From: Bacteroidales bacterium
Lineage (GTDB): Bacteria > Bacteroidota > Bacteroidia > Bacteroidales > UBA932
Assembly: GCA_028708215.1 (NCBI GenBank)
Contig: JAQVZL010000009.1
Coordinates: 1 to 40,932 of the forward strand
DNA length: 40,932 nucleotides
Reading direction: 5' to 3'
The notes beneath the pieces are model-generated. The model was not told the origin of the DNA. It worked only from the letters and a program-made list of their open reading frames with translations, and did not search any database. Below are positions 21,722 to 30,773 of the stretch, in pieces (positions within the stretch are counted from its first letter, which is position 1; each line of letters starts with the position of its first letter). Made by a program: the position numbers and the translations under genes.

Positions 21722-22564
21722 ATGAAGCTAGATTCAGAACTTATATCATTAACCTCTTTATTGGACGACTCAGATTTAGTTGTTAGAGATGCAGTAATGA
21801 AGAGGTTAGTAGAGAGGGGAGAAGAGGCTGTAGAGCAAATTGAAAGACTCTTTATTCCTACTCTCCCTATTGAAGAGAAAGAGAAGTACATTATAACTTT
21901 AGACAATGTTAAGGCTAATATTGCAATTAATACTCTTACTCAGTTGTTGAAAGAGCCACAGCCTATATTAAGTAAGGCTCTCTTTTTGATAACTAAAGTA
22001 GCCGATACATTGACAGATGAGACTATCTATCTTAGCGCACTTGAGGCTCTCGCTACAGAGGTTACTATTGAGATTTCTGGAGATAAAACCCCGGTGGAAA
22101 ATGTAGAGATTTTCAATTTTATTTTTTTTAAACGGCTGGGTTTTAAGCATAACAACTCAAAATTAACAGAAGAGGAATCTGCCCTTATTGATAGAACGTT
22201 GCTTTCTAGAGCAGGGAATCCTGTAACTGTAACATTGTCATACTTTTTACTTGCAGAAGCTGTAGGACTACCAATATACCCTTTGGGATTTCCTGGTGGT
22301 TTTGTTCCTGTTTATTTAGATAATGATGGTAAGATATTATTCTATCTTAATGTCTTTAAGCAAGGTGCAATATTTCTTGAGAATACTCTAAAGCATTTTT
22401 TTGAAGAGATGGGAATGCCTTATAAACCTGAGTTGTTAAAGGTAGAGCAAGAGAGGGCACTGCTTAAAATATATGCTGAATTTCTCTATTTTATTTACAA
22501 AAAAAATGATAAAGAGCATATAGCAAATAGACTAAATAGAGTTGTAACATTAATTGACAATTAA
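21722..22564 (+). CDS. SirB1/transglutaminase-like (Transglut_core2-type) protein
   Basis: LLSRAGNPVTVTLSYFLLAEAVGLPIYPLGFPGGFVPVYL resembles SirB1 'RRGNPxSLxxLYLELARRLGLPxxGxNxPGHFL'. Confidence 0.65.
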   Translation: MKLDSELISLTSLLDDSDLVVRDAVMKRLVERGEEAVEQIERLFIPTLPIEEKEKYIITLDNVKANIAINTLTQLLKEPQPILSKALFLITKVADTLTDETIYLSALEALATEVTIEISGDKTPVENVEIFNFIFFKRLGFKHNNSKLTEEESALIDRTLLSRAGNPVTVTLSYFLLAEAVGLPIYPLGFPGGFVPVYLDNDGKILFYLNVFKQGAIFLENTLKHFFEEMGMPYKPELLKVEQERALLKIYAEFLYFIYKKNDKEHIANRLNRVVTLIDN

Positions 22565-22582
22565 ACTAAGTAGAACTTAAAA

Positions 22583-22613
22583 AACCTCTACAATCATGAA
22601 GATTACAGAGGTT
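22583..22613. terminator. Stem-loop, possible terminator between SirB1-like and permease genes
   Basis: AACCTCTacAATC-ATGA-AGATTacAGAGGTT style inverted repeat (AACCTCT/AGAGGTT outer arms); no strong downstream T run on + strand. Confidence 0.4.
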
Positions 22614-22681
22614 GAAGTTAAGTAATTAGGTTAAGTAATGATTAATTAACAGTAGACAAATATACTAATATTTTTTAATTA

Positions 22682-23920
22682 TTGAATACAAATATCTTTA
22701 TTGCTAAAACTTTATGGAAAAAAGACTCTTCTAAAAAGAGTCTTGCTGGTGGTAGTGCAATTATTGCTGGTATTTCTGTAGCTGTGAGTATTATGGTAAT
22801 GATACTCTCAATTACTATTTCCGATGGGTTTAAAAAAGAGATTAAGAGCAAGACTTCTGGACTCTCTGGAGAGATAATGCTCCATAGCCCGGGTGTAGAG
22901 ATAACTACAAGTCAATACCCCGTTTCGTCAACTCCTTCGTTTTTTGACTCCATTGCAAATTTAAAGAGTGTTGCTGCAGTTCAACCATATGTATATAGGT
23001 CTGCTATTATAAAACAGAAAGACCATATACAGGGGGTAGTAATTAAAGGTGTAGACTCCTTTTTTGATTGGAGTTTTTTTGAGAGTGTGCTCAAAGAGGG
23101 GGCATTACCTAGAGTAGACACTACTCTTGTAAATCCACAAGTTTTAATCTCTCGTAGGTTGGCAGATATGCTTGATTATAGTGTAGGAGAGACAATTTTA
23201 ATCTACTTCATAGACAATAGTGTTAAAGTACGTAAATTTGTTTTAAGTGGAATTTACGATGCACAATTAGAAGATGTAGATGAATCTTTACTTATCTCTT
23301 CTGCCCACACTTTGCAGAGTGTAAATAATTGGAGTAGTAATGAGGTTTCTGGTTTAGAGGTTAAACTTAAAAATGGGTATGAAATTCCCCAAACAGCTGT
23401 AATTATAGAGGAAATTATAGAAGAGGCACCTTTAGAAGAGACATACTTTATTACAACTGTAGATGAGTTATTCCCTCACCTGTTTGATTGGTTGAGGTTA
23501 TTAGACTTTAATGTGCTAATAATTATGTTTTTAATGTTAGCTGTAGCTGGGTTTAATATGATTTCGGGGTTGCTCATTTTGCTATTTGAGAAAATCTCTA
23601 TGATAGGAGTGCTAAAATCCCTTGGAATGAGAGATTCTTCTATTCATAAAATATTCCTTATACGAGCTCTCTTCCTTGTATTAGGGGGCATGTTCATTGG
23701 AAATATTATAGCATTTGTACTAGTAATTATACAACAATACTATAAAGTAATTCCTTTGGACCCTAGTAGCTATTTTGTAGATCATGTTCCAATATATATA
23801 AACTGGTTCAAGATATTACTTCTTAATTGTGGGGCTCTCTGTGTAATAGTGCTATTGCTTATGATACCATCTCTCTTTATATCTAAGATAAGCCCAGATA
23901 AAACAGTTAGAGTAAAATAG
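22682..23920 (+). CDS. FtsX-like ABC transporter permease (LolC/LolE-like)
   Basis: MNTNIFIAKTLWKKDSSKKSLAGGSAIIAGISVAVSIMVMILSITISDGFKKEI; MacB-like periplasmic part; FtsX C-terminal TMs. TTG start. Confidence 0.88.
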   Translation: MNTNIFIAKTLWKKDSSKKSLAGGSAIIAGISVAVSIMVMILSITISDGFKKEIKSKTSGLSGEIMLHSPGVEITTSQYPVSSTPSFFDSIANLKSVAAVQPYVYRSAIIKQKDHIQGVVIKGVDSFFDWSFFESVLKEGALPRVDTTLVNPQVLISRRLADMLDYSVGETILIYFIDNSVKVRKFVLSGIYDAQLEDVDESLLISSAHTLQSVNNWSSNEVSGLEVKLKNGYEIPQTAVIIEEIIEEAPLEETYFITTVDELFPHLFDWLRLLDFNVLIIMFLMLAVAGFNMISGLLILLFEKISMIGVLKSLGMRDSSIHKIFLIRALFLVLGGMFIGNIIAFVLVIIQQYYKVIPLDPSSYFVDHVPIYINWFKILLLNCGALCVIVLLLMIPSLFISKISPDKTVRVK

Positions 23921-23922
23921 TA

Positions 23923-24984
23923 CTACTTCTTTACAAGCATTTTGTAATTTTCGTACCTATCTACAATTTGGTCTACAAAATTTAGTGTCTCTGTACCTTT
24001 GAAGCTACCATGCCTAAGTAGGTCTTCTGGAAGTTCTCCTTTAAGGCTCATGTATGGAATCACAGTTTTTAAACTATCCCAATTATTACTATTAATAGAT
24101 TTGTATTGGGCAGCTCTTCTAATATCTTGTAGGCGTCCTTCACCTGCATTATATGCAGCAAGTACAAACTTAATTTGATTTAAAGAGTCTATTTCTGAAC
24201 TCTTATAAAGACCTATAAGTCTTTTAATAAAAAGGGTTCCAGCTTTAATATTTTGTTTTGGATCGTACAGATCTTCAACATTGTAGTGTTTTGCTGTAGA
24301 GGGTAGAACCTGCATTAATCCATATGCATTTCTGTGAGATTTAGCACTTACAGAAAATTTAGATTCTTGATAAATAAGAGAGGCAAGTAAACGCCAGTCC
24401 CAATCTATAGTTTTAGAGTACTCTTTTATGATTTGATCATAAGGAGACAAAACTTTAACAGGTCCGCTTGGGAATGCTAGTCGTCTATAGTTAGTGTAGT
24501 ATTTAGATTGCAGCTTTTTATACTCTTTAGTATAGCTGTAGTAGTTAAACCAAGAGTTCATATTTTGTAGTATTGGATAATTCTCTTTAGTTACTATCCA
24601 TACTTGGTTCTTTTGGTTTAGCGATAGACTAGATACTACTTTATTTGAGTATTCCTTAGGAATTGTGTCTGTTTCTGAGTTTATAACTAGAATATCTATA
24701 TTGCCTTTTAAAAGTAGATCCCATGGATTGCTTTCTTGTACTGGAGCTACTCTTACATCGCATTTTTGATGAGATGCAAAACGGTTTAGGAGTTCAAAGT
24801 GGAATCCTACTGGATGACCTTGATTTAGATAGATACCTCCTTTAATATTTACCATTGCGTTAAGACTTTCTCCCTCTAGAAGAAAGTTGTCTCTACTTCC
24901 ATTTGTTCCTATATCTGAAGATGAAAGAACCGGATGGAGCAAAATAAAGGTTATTGCAAAAATGAATTTAATTATTGGCCTCAT
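23923..24984 (-). CDS. Membrane-bound lytic murein transglycosylase F-like (SBP-like + SLT domain)
   Basis: LLASLIYQESKFSVSAKSHRNAYGLMQVLPSTAKHYNV...AAYNAGEGRLQD. Confidence 0.88.
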   Translation of the reverse strand: MRPIIKFIFAITFILLHPVLSSSDIGTNGSRDNFLLEGESLNAMVNIKGGIYLNQGHPVGFHFELLNRFASHQKCDVRVAPVQESNPWDLLLKGNIDILVINSETDTIPKEYSNKVVSSLSLNQKNQVWIVTKENYPILQNMNSWFNYYSYTKEYKKLQSKYYTNYRRLAFPSGPVKVLSPYDQIIKEYSKTIDWDWRLLASLIYQESKFSVSAKSHRNAYGLMQVLPSTAKHYNVEDLYDPKQNIKAGTLFIKRLIGLYKSSEIDSLNQIKFVLAAYNAGEGRLQDIRRAAQYKSINSNNWDSLKTVIPYMSLKGELPEDLLRHGSFKGTETLNFVDQIVDRYENYKMLVKK

Positions 24985-24995
24985 ATGGCTTGTGA

Positions 24996-27185
24996 TTATT
25001 TTACGTAAAATGGCCAGTGTATGCCAATCTGAATGGCAGACTCAGGCCTGATGTAGTGATGTGCAGAAAAAAAATCGTTATTTGGCCAGCCTTGAGCAGC
25101 ATTTAAGTATTTAACAAAAATACTAGTTCTTTTCCATTGAAGGTTAACAAAAGCGTCTATATATGGATAGTTACCAATTTCACGATCGTTTTGATTATGA
25201 AAAATACCTAATGCTGGGTTGTATGCTTGTGCATAATAGGCAGTGTTAAATGTAACATCTGCCCCAATTTGTGCTGTTAGAACATTTTTTACAAGTTGAA
25301 ACTGCATAAAGTATTTTAGGTTTGCACTAATATCTGGAAGTGGTATGATCTCTTTGTTTGAGCTCATTTGAAAGAGTACCCTGTTATTCAGGTGTAGAAA
25401 ACCAAGTTTGAAGTCTTTCTGAATGTAGGCTGCCAACACTGTTATTACATTATTATGTTGTGCTACATTACCTTGGATACCATAGTATATTGGATTATTA
25501 ATTATTGAATAACCACCAAATGCGCTTATTTTATAGCGTGGTATCTCTAGGTAGCCTTTAAGTGTGGTTTTTGTTATGTTGTCAAAATTATTTTCCCATT
25601 TATAATGATTTGAGAAGTATGAACTGTTAAACCAGTTTGGACGTTTGTTCTCTAATTCAACTTTAGCTGTAAGGTGAATTCCCTCTTTGTGAGGGTAAAA
25701 AGAGAAGGCTGCTTTGCCATCTAAACTGAAGTTGTTTGCGTAGTAGCCTGTTAGGTTGTAACGTGCGTTAGCATCCCAACGGAAATATTTTTTTAAATTA
25801 CCCTCGGCACCAAAAAAGAGAAAAACATTGTTGTGTTTATCTTCACTTTCCCCCTGAATATAGTAATTGGGTTTAAAGTTATATATACTTAAAAGTTGAT
25901 GCCCAATACCTCCATCTAGTTTAGAGATTACAGCATCTTTTGCCCATGGTTGGACTCTTATGAAAACTTTATTTTCAAGACTACTTACTCTAATTGAGTC
26001 GTTACTTTGGGTGGGGGAGAGTAAAAATATATTATTATAAAAATTTCTCCCAGTAGAATCTCTAGTATCTATTTGGTCTATATATTTCTTGCTATATCTA
26101 GAGTAATCGAATGTGTGGCCAAAGTATGTTATTGTTCCCTCTCCAGCTACTGTAGAGTCTTCTTTAGACCAACGTATTGGTATTCCGTAGCTATGAGTTA
26201 AGAAAAAGGTGCTCCTTTTAAGGTGGTTGCTTGCACTTTGTAAATTATAGGCAAGTTCTTTAGACTCCTCTATTTTGGTTGAGTCTAGTACAACATTATC
26301 GTCTATTAAGCCGCCATTTTCTGTACGTTTAACACTTTGGGAGATGTAACCACTATGCATTACATATTTTTCTCCTAAATAGTTTGTTGTTATTGTTAAT
26401 GTTCTATTATCTGTATCTTCTTTTGGGAGTAGGCCTTTTCCTCCATATCTTCTGTAGGTAAAGTTGAAATTGAATGAAGGAGATAGGTTTTGAGTGTGCA
26501 TCACTTTTATATTGCTCTCTTCTTTATCTCTGTTGGCAAATAGAGTTCCCCAGTAAGCCAGTTCAGTAGCTGGTGTTTTTACGTTATAAAATGGAACACT
26601 CTCTGGTGTGTAACTATAGTTTAGATAGGGTTCAAAGGGTTCGAATATATCTAGACTTTCTTTTTTGAAGAAATTAAGGGTTTGAGTTGCAGACCCCGAA
26701 ACACCTAAATATGTGGCTCCAACATCTCTTCTTGTGAATGGATATACGTAGAAGTTTTCGTGAAATGTTGTATCTGGGTTGGTCATCTCTATCTTATTGA
26801 ATAGAGCATCGTGTTTCCATGTTATTAGCCTTTTGTATTTAAGTGAGTCTTCTAATATATATGTCTTTAAAATTCTAGGTTCAGACCATCTTGTACTATC
26901 TCTTATATATTTTATACTGTCCTTTATCTCTTCTTTTCTCTTCTTTTGGAGGTATCGCTCTTGTTTTTTAAGTTCTTTTAACTCTTTTTTAGTAAGAGCT
27001 AAAGAATCTTTACTAGTTGTAGTTAAAGAGTCGCTACTAGAGATTAGCAATGAATCTTGAGCAGAGGTTGTGGTAGGAATGCACATGAGCACTACGGCTA
27101 AAAAAGCCGTAATGCTCATTATTTGTTTATTCGTCATTTTGCGCATTGTTCTGCTCATAACAAGCTGCAAACATACAAAAAACAT
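24996..27185 (-). CDS. Putative porin (Porin_10-like outer membrane beta-barrel)
   Basis: Signal peptide (MSITAFLAVVLMCIPTTTSAQ), 'FNFTYRRYGGKG', 'NTAYYAQAYNPALGIFHNQNDREIGNYPYIDAFVNLQWKRTSIFVKY', terminal aromatic. Likely starts internally (27137-27158). Confidence 0.82.
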   Translation of the reverse strand: MFFVCLQLVMSRTMRKMTNKQIMSITAFLAVVLMCIPTTTSAQDSLLISSSDSLTTTSKDSLALTKKELKELKKQERYLQKKRKEEIKDSIKYIRDSTRWSEPRILKTYILEDSLKYKRLITWKHDALFNKIEMTNPDTTFHENFYVYPFTRRDVGATYLGVSGSATQTLNFFKKESLDIFEPFEPYLNYSYTPESVPFYNVKTPATELAYWGTLFANRDKEESNIKVMHTQNLSPSFNFNFTYRRYGGKGLLPKEDTDNRTLTITTNYLGEKYVMHSGYISQSVKRTENGGLIDDNVVLDSTKIEESKELAYNLQSASNHLKRSTFFLTHSYGIPIRWSKEDSTVAGEGTITYFGHTFDYSRYSKKYIDQIDTRDSTGRNFYNNIFLLSPTQSNDSIRVSSLENKVFIRVQPWAKDAVISKLDGGIGHQLLSIYNFKPNYYIQGESEDKHNNVFLFFGAEGNLKKYFRWDANARYNLTGYYANNFSLDGKAAFSFYPHKEGIHLTAKVELENKRPNWFNSSYFSNHYKWENNFDNITKTTLKGYLEIPRYKISAFGGYSIINNPIYYGIQGNVAQHNNVITVLAAYIQKDFKLGFLHLNNRVLFQMSSNKEIIPLPDISANLKYFMQFQLVKNVLTAQIGADVTFNTAYYAQAYNPALGIFHNQNDREIGNYPYIDAFVNLQWKRTSIFVKYLNAAQGWPNNDFFSAHHYIRPESAIQIGIHWPFYVK

Positions 27186-27200
27186 TCCAAATAGAAACTT

Positions 27201-27220
27201 TATGTGCTAAAGTGCACATA
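27201..27220. promoter_or_regulatory. CRP/FNR-like palindrome TATGTGC-N6-GCACATA
   Basis: Perfect 7-bp arms with spacing TGTGn-N6-nCACA, between the SIS gene 3' end and the porin 5' end. Confidence 0.4.
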
Positions 27221-27251
27221 GTCAAGGGTGTCTCAATGCCCAATTTTACTA

Positions 27252-28013
27252 TTAAATCCCTGCAATTCGTTTTTTGTATTCATCTATACAGCTGTCTAAT
27301 CTATCGTGAGCTGTTGTATCTCCTGGAACATTATGAGATGGGTGGATATAAAGCTTTACCCCTCTTTCTGCAAGAATCTCTGCTACTGTGGTAACTGTCA
27401 TCCATACTAGTGTTATGAATGCAACGGTAGAGACAGGACCAACTTTATCGCCATGGTTCTTAACCTCTACACTAGCATCTACAAGTGGTGCGCAAGAGTC
27501 TACTATAACATCTGCAAGTTCAAAGAGTGTTTTTCCACAGGAGTGTCTTGTTTTTTTTCCTACAGATTCTGCTGCAGAGCCAAAAACAATTACTTTCATA
27601 CCTATCTCTTTTGCTTTTAATGCTACGTCTATATTTACATTATTAATTCCAGTGTGGGAGAAAATCCACATTGTATCGTCTGTACTAAAGTTGTATGATT
27701 TCATTATTGCGTTGCCGTACCCCTCGGCCCTTTCTAAAAAAAGAAATTGGTGAATACCCATCTCTCCTGTTATTCTTGTGAAAAAGGTTAAAGGAAGTTC
27801 TGCAATAGGGTGAAATCCAACAAACCCACCAATACGTGGGTACATCTCTTCTACAGGAATTGTTGCATGACCGCAACCAAATGTGTGAACCCATCTTCCT
27901 TTTTCAATTGAGTCTGCCATAATAGTAGCTGCTTTTTTAATATTTTCTAGCTGGCTCTCTTCTATGTGGGCCATAACATTTCTTGCGTTATTTAACCATT
28001 CTAGTGCTAACAT
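27252..28013 (-). CDS. SIS-domain phosphosugar-binding protein (UPF0309/COG4821-like)
   Basis: MLALEWLNNARNVMAHIEESQLENIKKAATIMADSIEKGRWVHTFGCGHATIPVEEMYPRIGGFVGFHPI; FSHTGINNVNIDVALKAKEIGMKVI. Confidence 0.85.
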   Translation of the reverse strand: MLALEWLNNARNVMAHIEESQLENIKKAATIMADSIEKGRWVHTFGCGHATIPVEEMYPRIGGFVGFHPIAELPLTFFTRITGEMGIHQFLFLERAEGYGNAIMKSYNFSTDDTMWIFSHTGINNVNIDVALKAKEIGMKVIVFGSAAESVGKKTRHSCGKTLFELADVIVDSCAPLVDASVEVKNHGDKVGPVSTVAFITLVWMTVTTVAEILAERGVKLYIHPSHNVPGDTTAHDRLDSCIDEYKKRIAGI

Positions 28014-28042
28014 AATTTTTATTGTTTTATAAGATAAATTAT

Positions 28043-29200
28043 TTATTTGTTAAATGATAAGCTAATTGAGTAAAGCAGTATAATTGCTGTGATACACAGT
28101 AGTAATACAAAAAGTAAATTGCTTAGCGATACTACACCCACAAGCAAGTTAAGTAGAACATTTCCAGAGAGAGCAACTACCAGAGCAAAACTAAAAGCGG
28201 TTCCAGACATCTCTTTGTACTTTTCTCCCAATTGACCAAGCACAATAGGAAAAGTAGAGGCAAATCCTAAACCTAAAAGGAATGTTCCTATTAATGGCTG
28301 AGCTGTTGTAAGAAGTATAATTACCCCTATAACAGAGATTATCATACTAGAAATTAAAACTACCTGTTTAGATATTTTGCGAAGTAGATAACTTAATACA
28401 ATTCGGCCCGCACCAACGCCTAAAATAATTGAGGTTAGTGCATACATAGCAATACTAGAATTTATTTGAGTTTCACTTTCTAAATAGGCGGGAATCCAGT
28501 TATTGCTTAATCCCTCCATTCCGCTTTGAAAAAATAGTACAAAGCTCATAACTATTAAAAATGGCTCTTTAGCCATAGAGATTACTTTAGATATAGGTAT
28601 TCCCTGTTTAAATTTTGCTTGAGGAAAGTTTATGAAGCAGTAGTATATAACTGGAAAGATCATAATTACTCCAGCTCTACTAACCAATATGTTGTAAGAA
28701 AAAGATTTAGATAGTGTTGCAAAGAGAATAGGTACTGCAATTGCTCCAATTGTGTAGAAGACTCCTAGGATACTTAAGTTTGAAGCCCTATTTGAACTGT
28801 CTGATATATCAGAAACAAGTGCATTTGTAAGCCCATTAAGCGTACCTCCCCCTACACCAATAAGGAATATTGAAAATCTAATCCATGGAACAGTACTAGC
28901 AAATGAGAGTAGTTCAAGCCCTGCTATTGTTACAATAGAAGAGGTAATTATTAAAATTTTATAGCCGAAACGGTCAATAACAGGCCCGAAAAGAACAGAA
29001 CCCAATAGAATTCCTAAAGGAAGTAAACCTGCTAAAGTAGAGGCCGAGGCTGTGTTTAGTTCAAATTTATCAATTAAAGAGGGAAGTACCGCACCCATTA
29101 TTACAAAGGCTACTCCAAAGAAAATCATTCCTAGGAACCCTGCTGCTAAAACTGGGGCTTTTTTTAATCTCTGTTCCATAAGGTTTAAACTCTGTTTCAT
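28043..29200 (-). CDS. MFS transporter
   Basis: About 12 hydrophobic segments; LLPLGILLGSVLFGPVIDRFGYK MFS motif A. Confidence 0.87.
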   Translation of the reverse strand: MKQSLNLMEQRLKKAPVLAAGFLGMIFFGVAFVIMGAVLPSLIDKFELNTASASTLAGLLPLGILLGSVLFGPVIDRFGYKILIITSSIVTIAGLELLSFASTVPWIRFSIFLIGVGGGTLNGLTNALVSDISDSSNRASNLSILGVFYTIGAIAVPILFATLSKSFSYNILVSRAGVIMIFPVIYYCFINFPQAKFKQGIPISKVISMAKEPFLIVMSFVLFFQSGMEGLSNNWIPAYLESETQINSSIAMYALTSIILGVGAGRIVLSYLLRKISKQVVLISSMIISVIGVIILLTTAQPLIGTFLLGLGFASTFPIVLGQLGEKYKEMSGTAFSFALVVALSGNVLLNLLVGVVSLSNLLFVLLLCITAIILLYSISLSFNK

Positions 29201-29220
29201 AAAAGCTATTTGATTGGGTG

Positions 29221-30180
29221 TTATTCATTTTTAGTTAGGCCAATTTTAGCTATTGCACCTGCTCCATAGAGTCCTGCATTATCTGGAAGTTCTGTTACTG
29301 CAAAACGGCACTGTTTAATAGCAATAGGTTGTGCCCACTTTGTTGCCTCTAGGTATATTTGATCTATAAAAGCCGAAGCAGGCCCAAAGACCCCTCCTCC
29401 AAATATAATCATTTGAGGGTTAAATAGACTTACAAAATTTGCAGCAGCCATACCCCAGAACTTTATTGCTTTATTAATTACTTTTTTAGCAATAGGGTCT
29501 CTCTTGTGATAAGCTGTAAAAACTTCTCTGGTAGTTATTTTGTCTATTGGATAGTTGCTTAAAAGGCCTCTATACTCTTTTTGGTTAGCTACCATTTTTT
29601 GTGCCTGAACTGCTATACCTGTTCCTGAGGCTATGCTTTCAAAGCAACCACTAGCATCCCACTCTTTATTATAGTTTGGGCTAAGAGCCATCCAACCCGT
29701 TGCACCTACTATATCTGAAGCGCCGTGAAGAACTCGGCCATCTATTAATATTCCAGCTCCTATACCTGTACCCACGGCTATGAAAATGGCATTTTCGCAG
29801 CCCTTAGCTGCTCCTTGGCTAACTTCTCCTAAAATATAGCAGGTGCGGTCGCTCTCTACCATTATATTTGAATTTTTATAGCGCTCAGATAGCTTCTCTC
29901 TTAGGGGGTAGTTATCCCATCCAGGAATATTGGGAGCCCAAACTTTACCTGTTTTTGAGAAGGCAATTCCAGGAATACAAATTCCTATGTTTTTAGTTTG
30001 CTCTTTTTTTAGATTGGCTTTTTCTATGATTTTATCACATAAGGTATAAATGAGCTCTGTAACCATATCTCCCCCTCTCCCCTCTAGATACAATGTTTCA
30101 TTATGTAACATAATGTTGTTTTCTGTAAAAAGAGCTCCAGAAATTTTAGTTCCACCAAGATCTAAACCAATGTATACCAC
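29221..30180 (-). CDS. ROK-family sugar kinase
   Basis: YIGLDLGGTKISGALF, IFIAVGTGIGAGILIDGRVLHGASDIVGATGW, GGGVFGPA. Confidence 0.9.
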   Translation of the reverse strand: MVYIGLDLGGTKISGALFTENNIMLHNETLYLEGRGGDMVTELIYTLCDKIIEKANLKKEQTKNIGICIPGIAFSKTGKVWAPNIPGWDNYPLREKLSERYKNSNIMVESDRTCYILGEVSQGAAKGCENAIFIAVGTGIGAGILIDGRVLHGASDIVGATGWMALSPNYNKEWDASGCFESIASGTGIAVQAQKMVANQKEYRGLLSNYPIDKITTREVFTAYHKRDPIAKKVINKAIKFWGMAAANFVSLFNPQMIIFGGGVFGPASAFIDQIYLEATKWAQPIAIKQCRFAVTELPDNAGLYGAGAIAKIGLTKNE

Positions 30181-30191
30181 GAGACTAAATT

Positions 30192-30773
30192 TTAGATTAT
30201 ATTTACACCACTCTCTTTTAGCTTTTTAAGTGTCTTTTTATGACCATTGTAATCTACATATGCCAGAGCATCTTCAATTAGGTTTACTTTAAACCCTGCG
30301 TTTTTTAAATCTTCAACTGTAGCATTAATGCAGTATTCAGTAGCAATTCCACTTACATATATCTCTCCATTGCTCTTCTCTTTTAAAACAGATTCAAGCG
30401 TTTGTCCAGAAGAAGTGAGTGCTTCAAACCCCGAATATTGTTCTAAACTAGGCTCTTCTCCTTTTTTAAGAGTATTGGCCTCACTAGGCCTTTGAGATTT
30501 ATTATTAACTAGATTATAAAATTTCTCATCTATCTTCTCTCCCTTAGTTCCTTTTACACAATGGGCAGGCCATATCCCACCATTCTCTTTAAAAGAGCAG
30601 TGAGAGGCAGGGTGAGAGTCTGTTATATAAAAGAGCAGTTGTTCTGGGTTACTATTTATGAACTCTATGCTTTTATCTACTGCGTTGTGTGAATTATGAC
30701 AGGCCATTGAGCCCTCAATAAAATCGTAAAGCATATCTACTACAATATGAGCTTTTTTATTTTGTTTCATCAT
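30192..30773 (-). CDS. pncA: Isochorismatase-family nicotinamidase
   Basis: AHIVVDMLYDFIEGSMAC, WPAHCVKGTKGEKI, YVSGIATEYCINATVEDLKNAGFKVNLIEDAL; next to pncB. Confidence 0.87.
   Translation of the reverse strand: MMKQNKKAHIVVDMLYDFIEGSMACHNSHNAVDKSIEFINSNPEQLLFYITDSHPASHCSFKENGGIWPAHCVKGTKGEKIDEKFYNLVNNKSQRPSEANTLKKGEEPSLEQYSGFEALTSSGQTLESVLKEKSNGEIYVSGIATEYCINATVEDLKNAGFKVNLIEDALAYVDYNGHKKTLKKLKESGVNII

Noticed and set aside
27388-27753. Plus-strand ORF of 121 aa antisense to the SIS gene
   Set aside because: Shadow of conserved SIS coding sequence.
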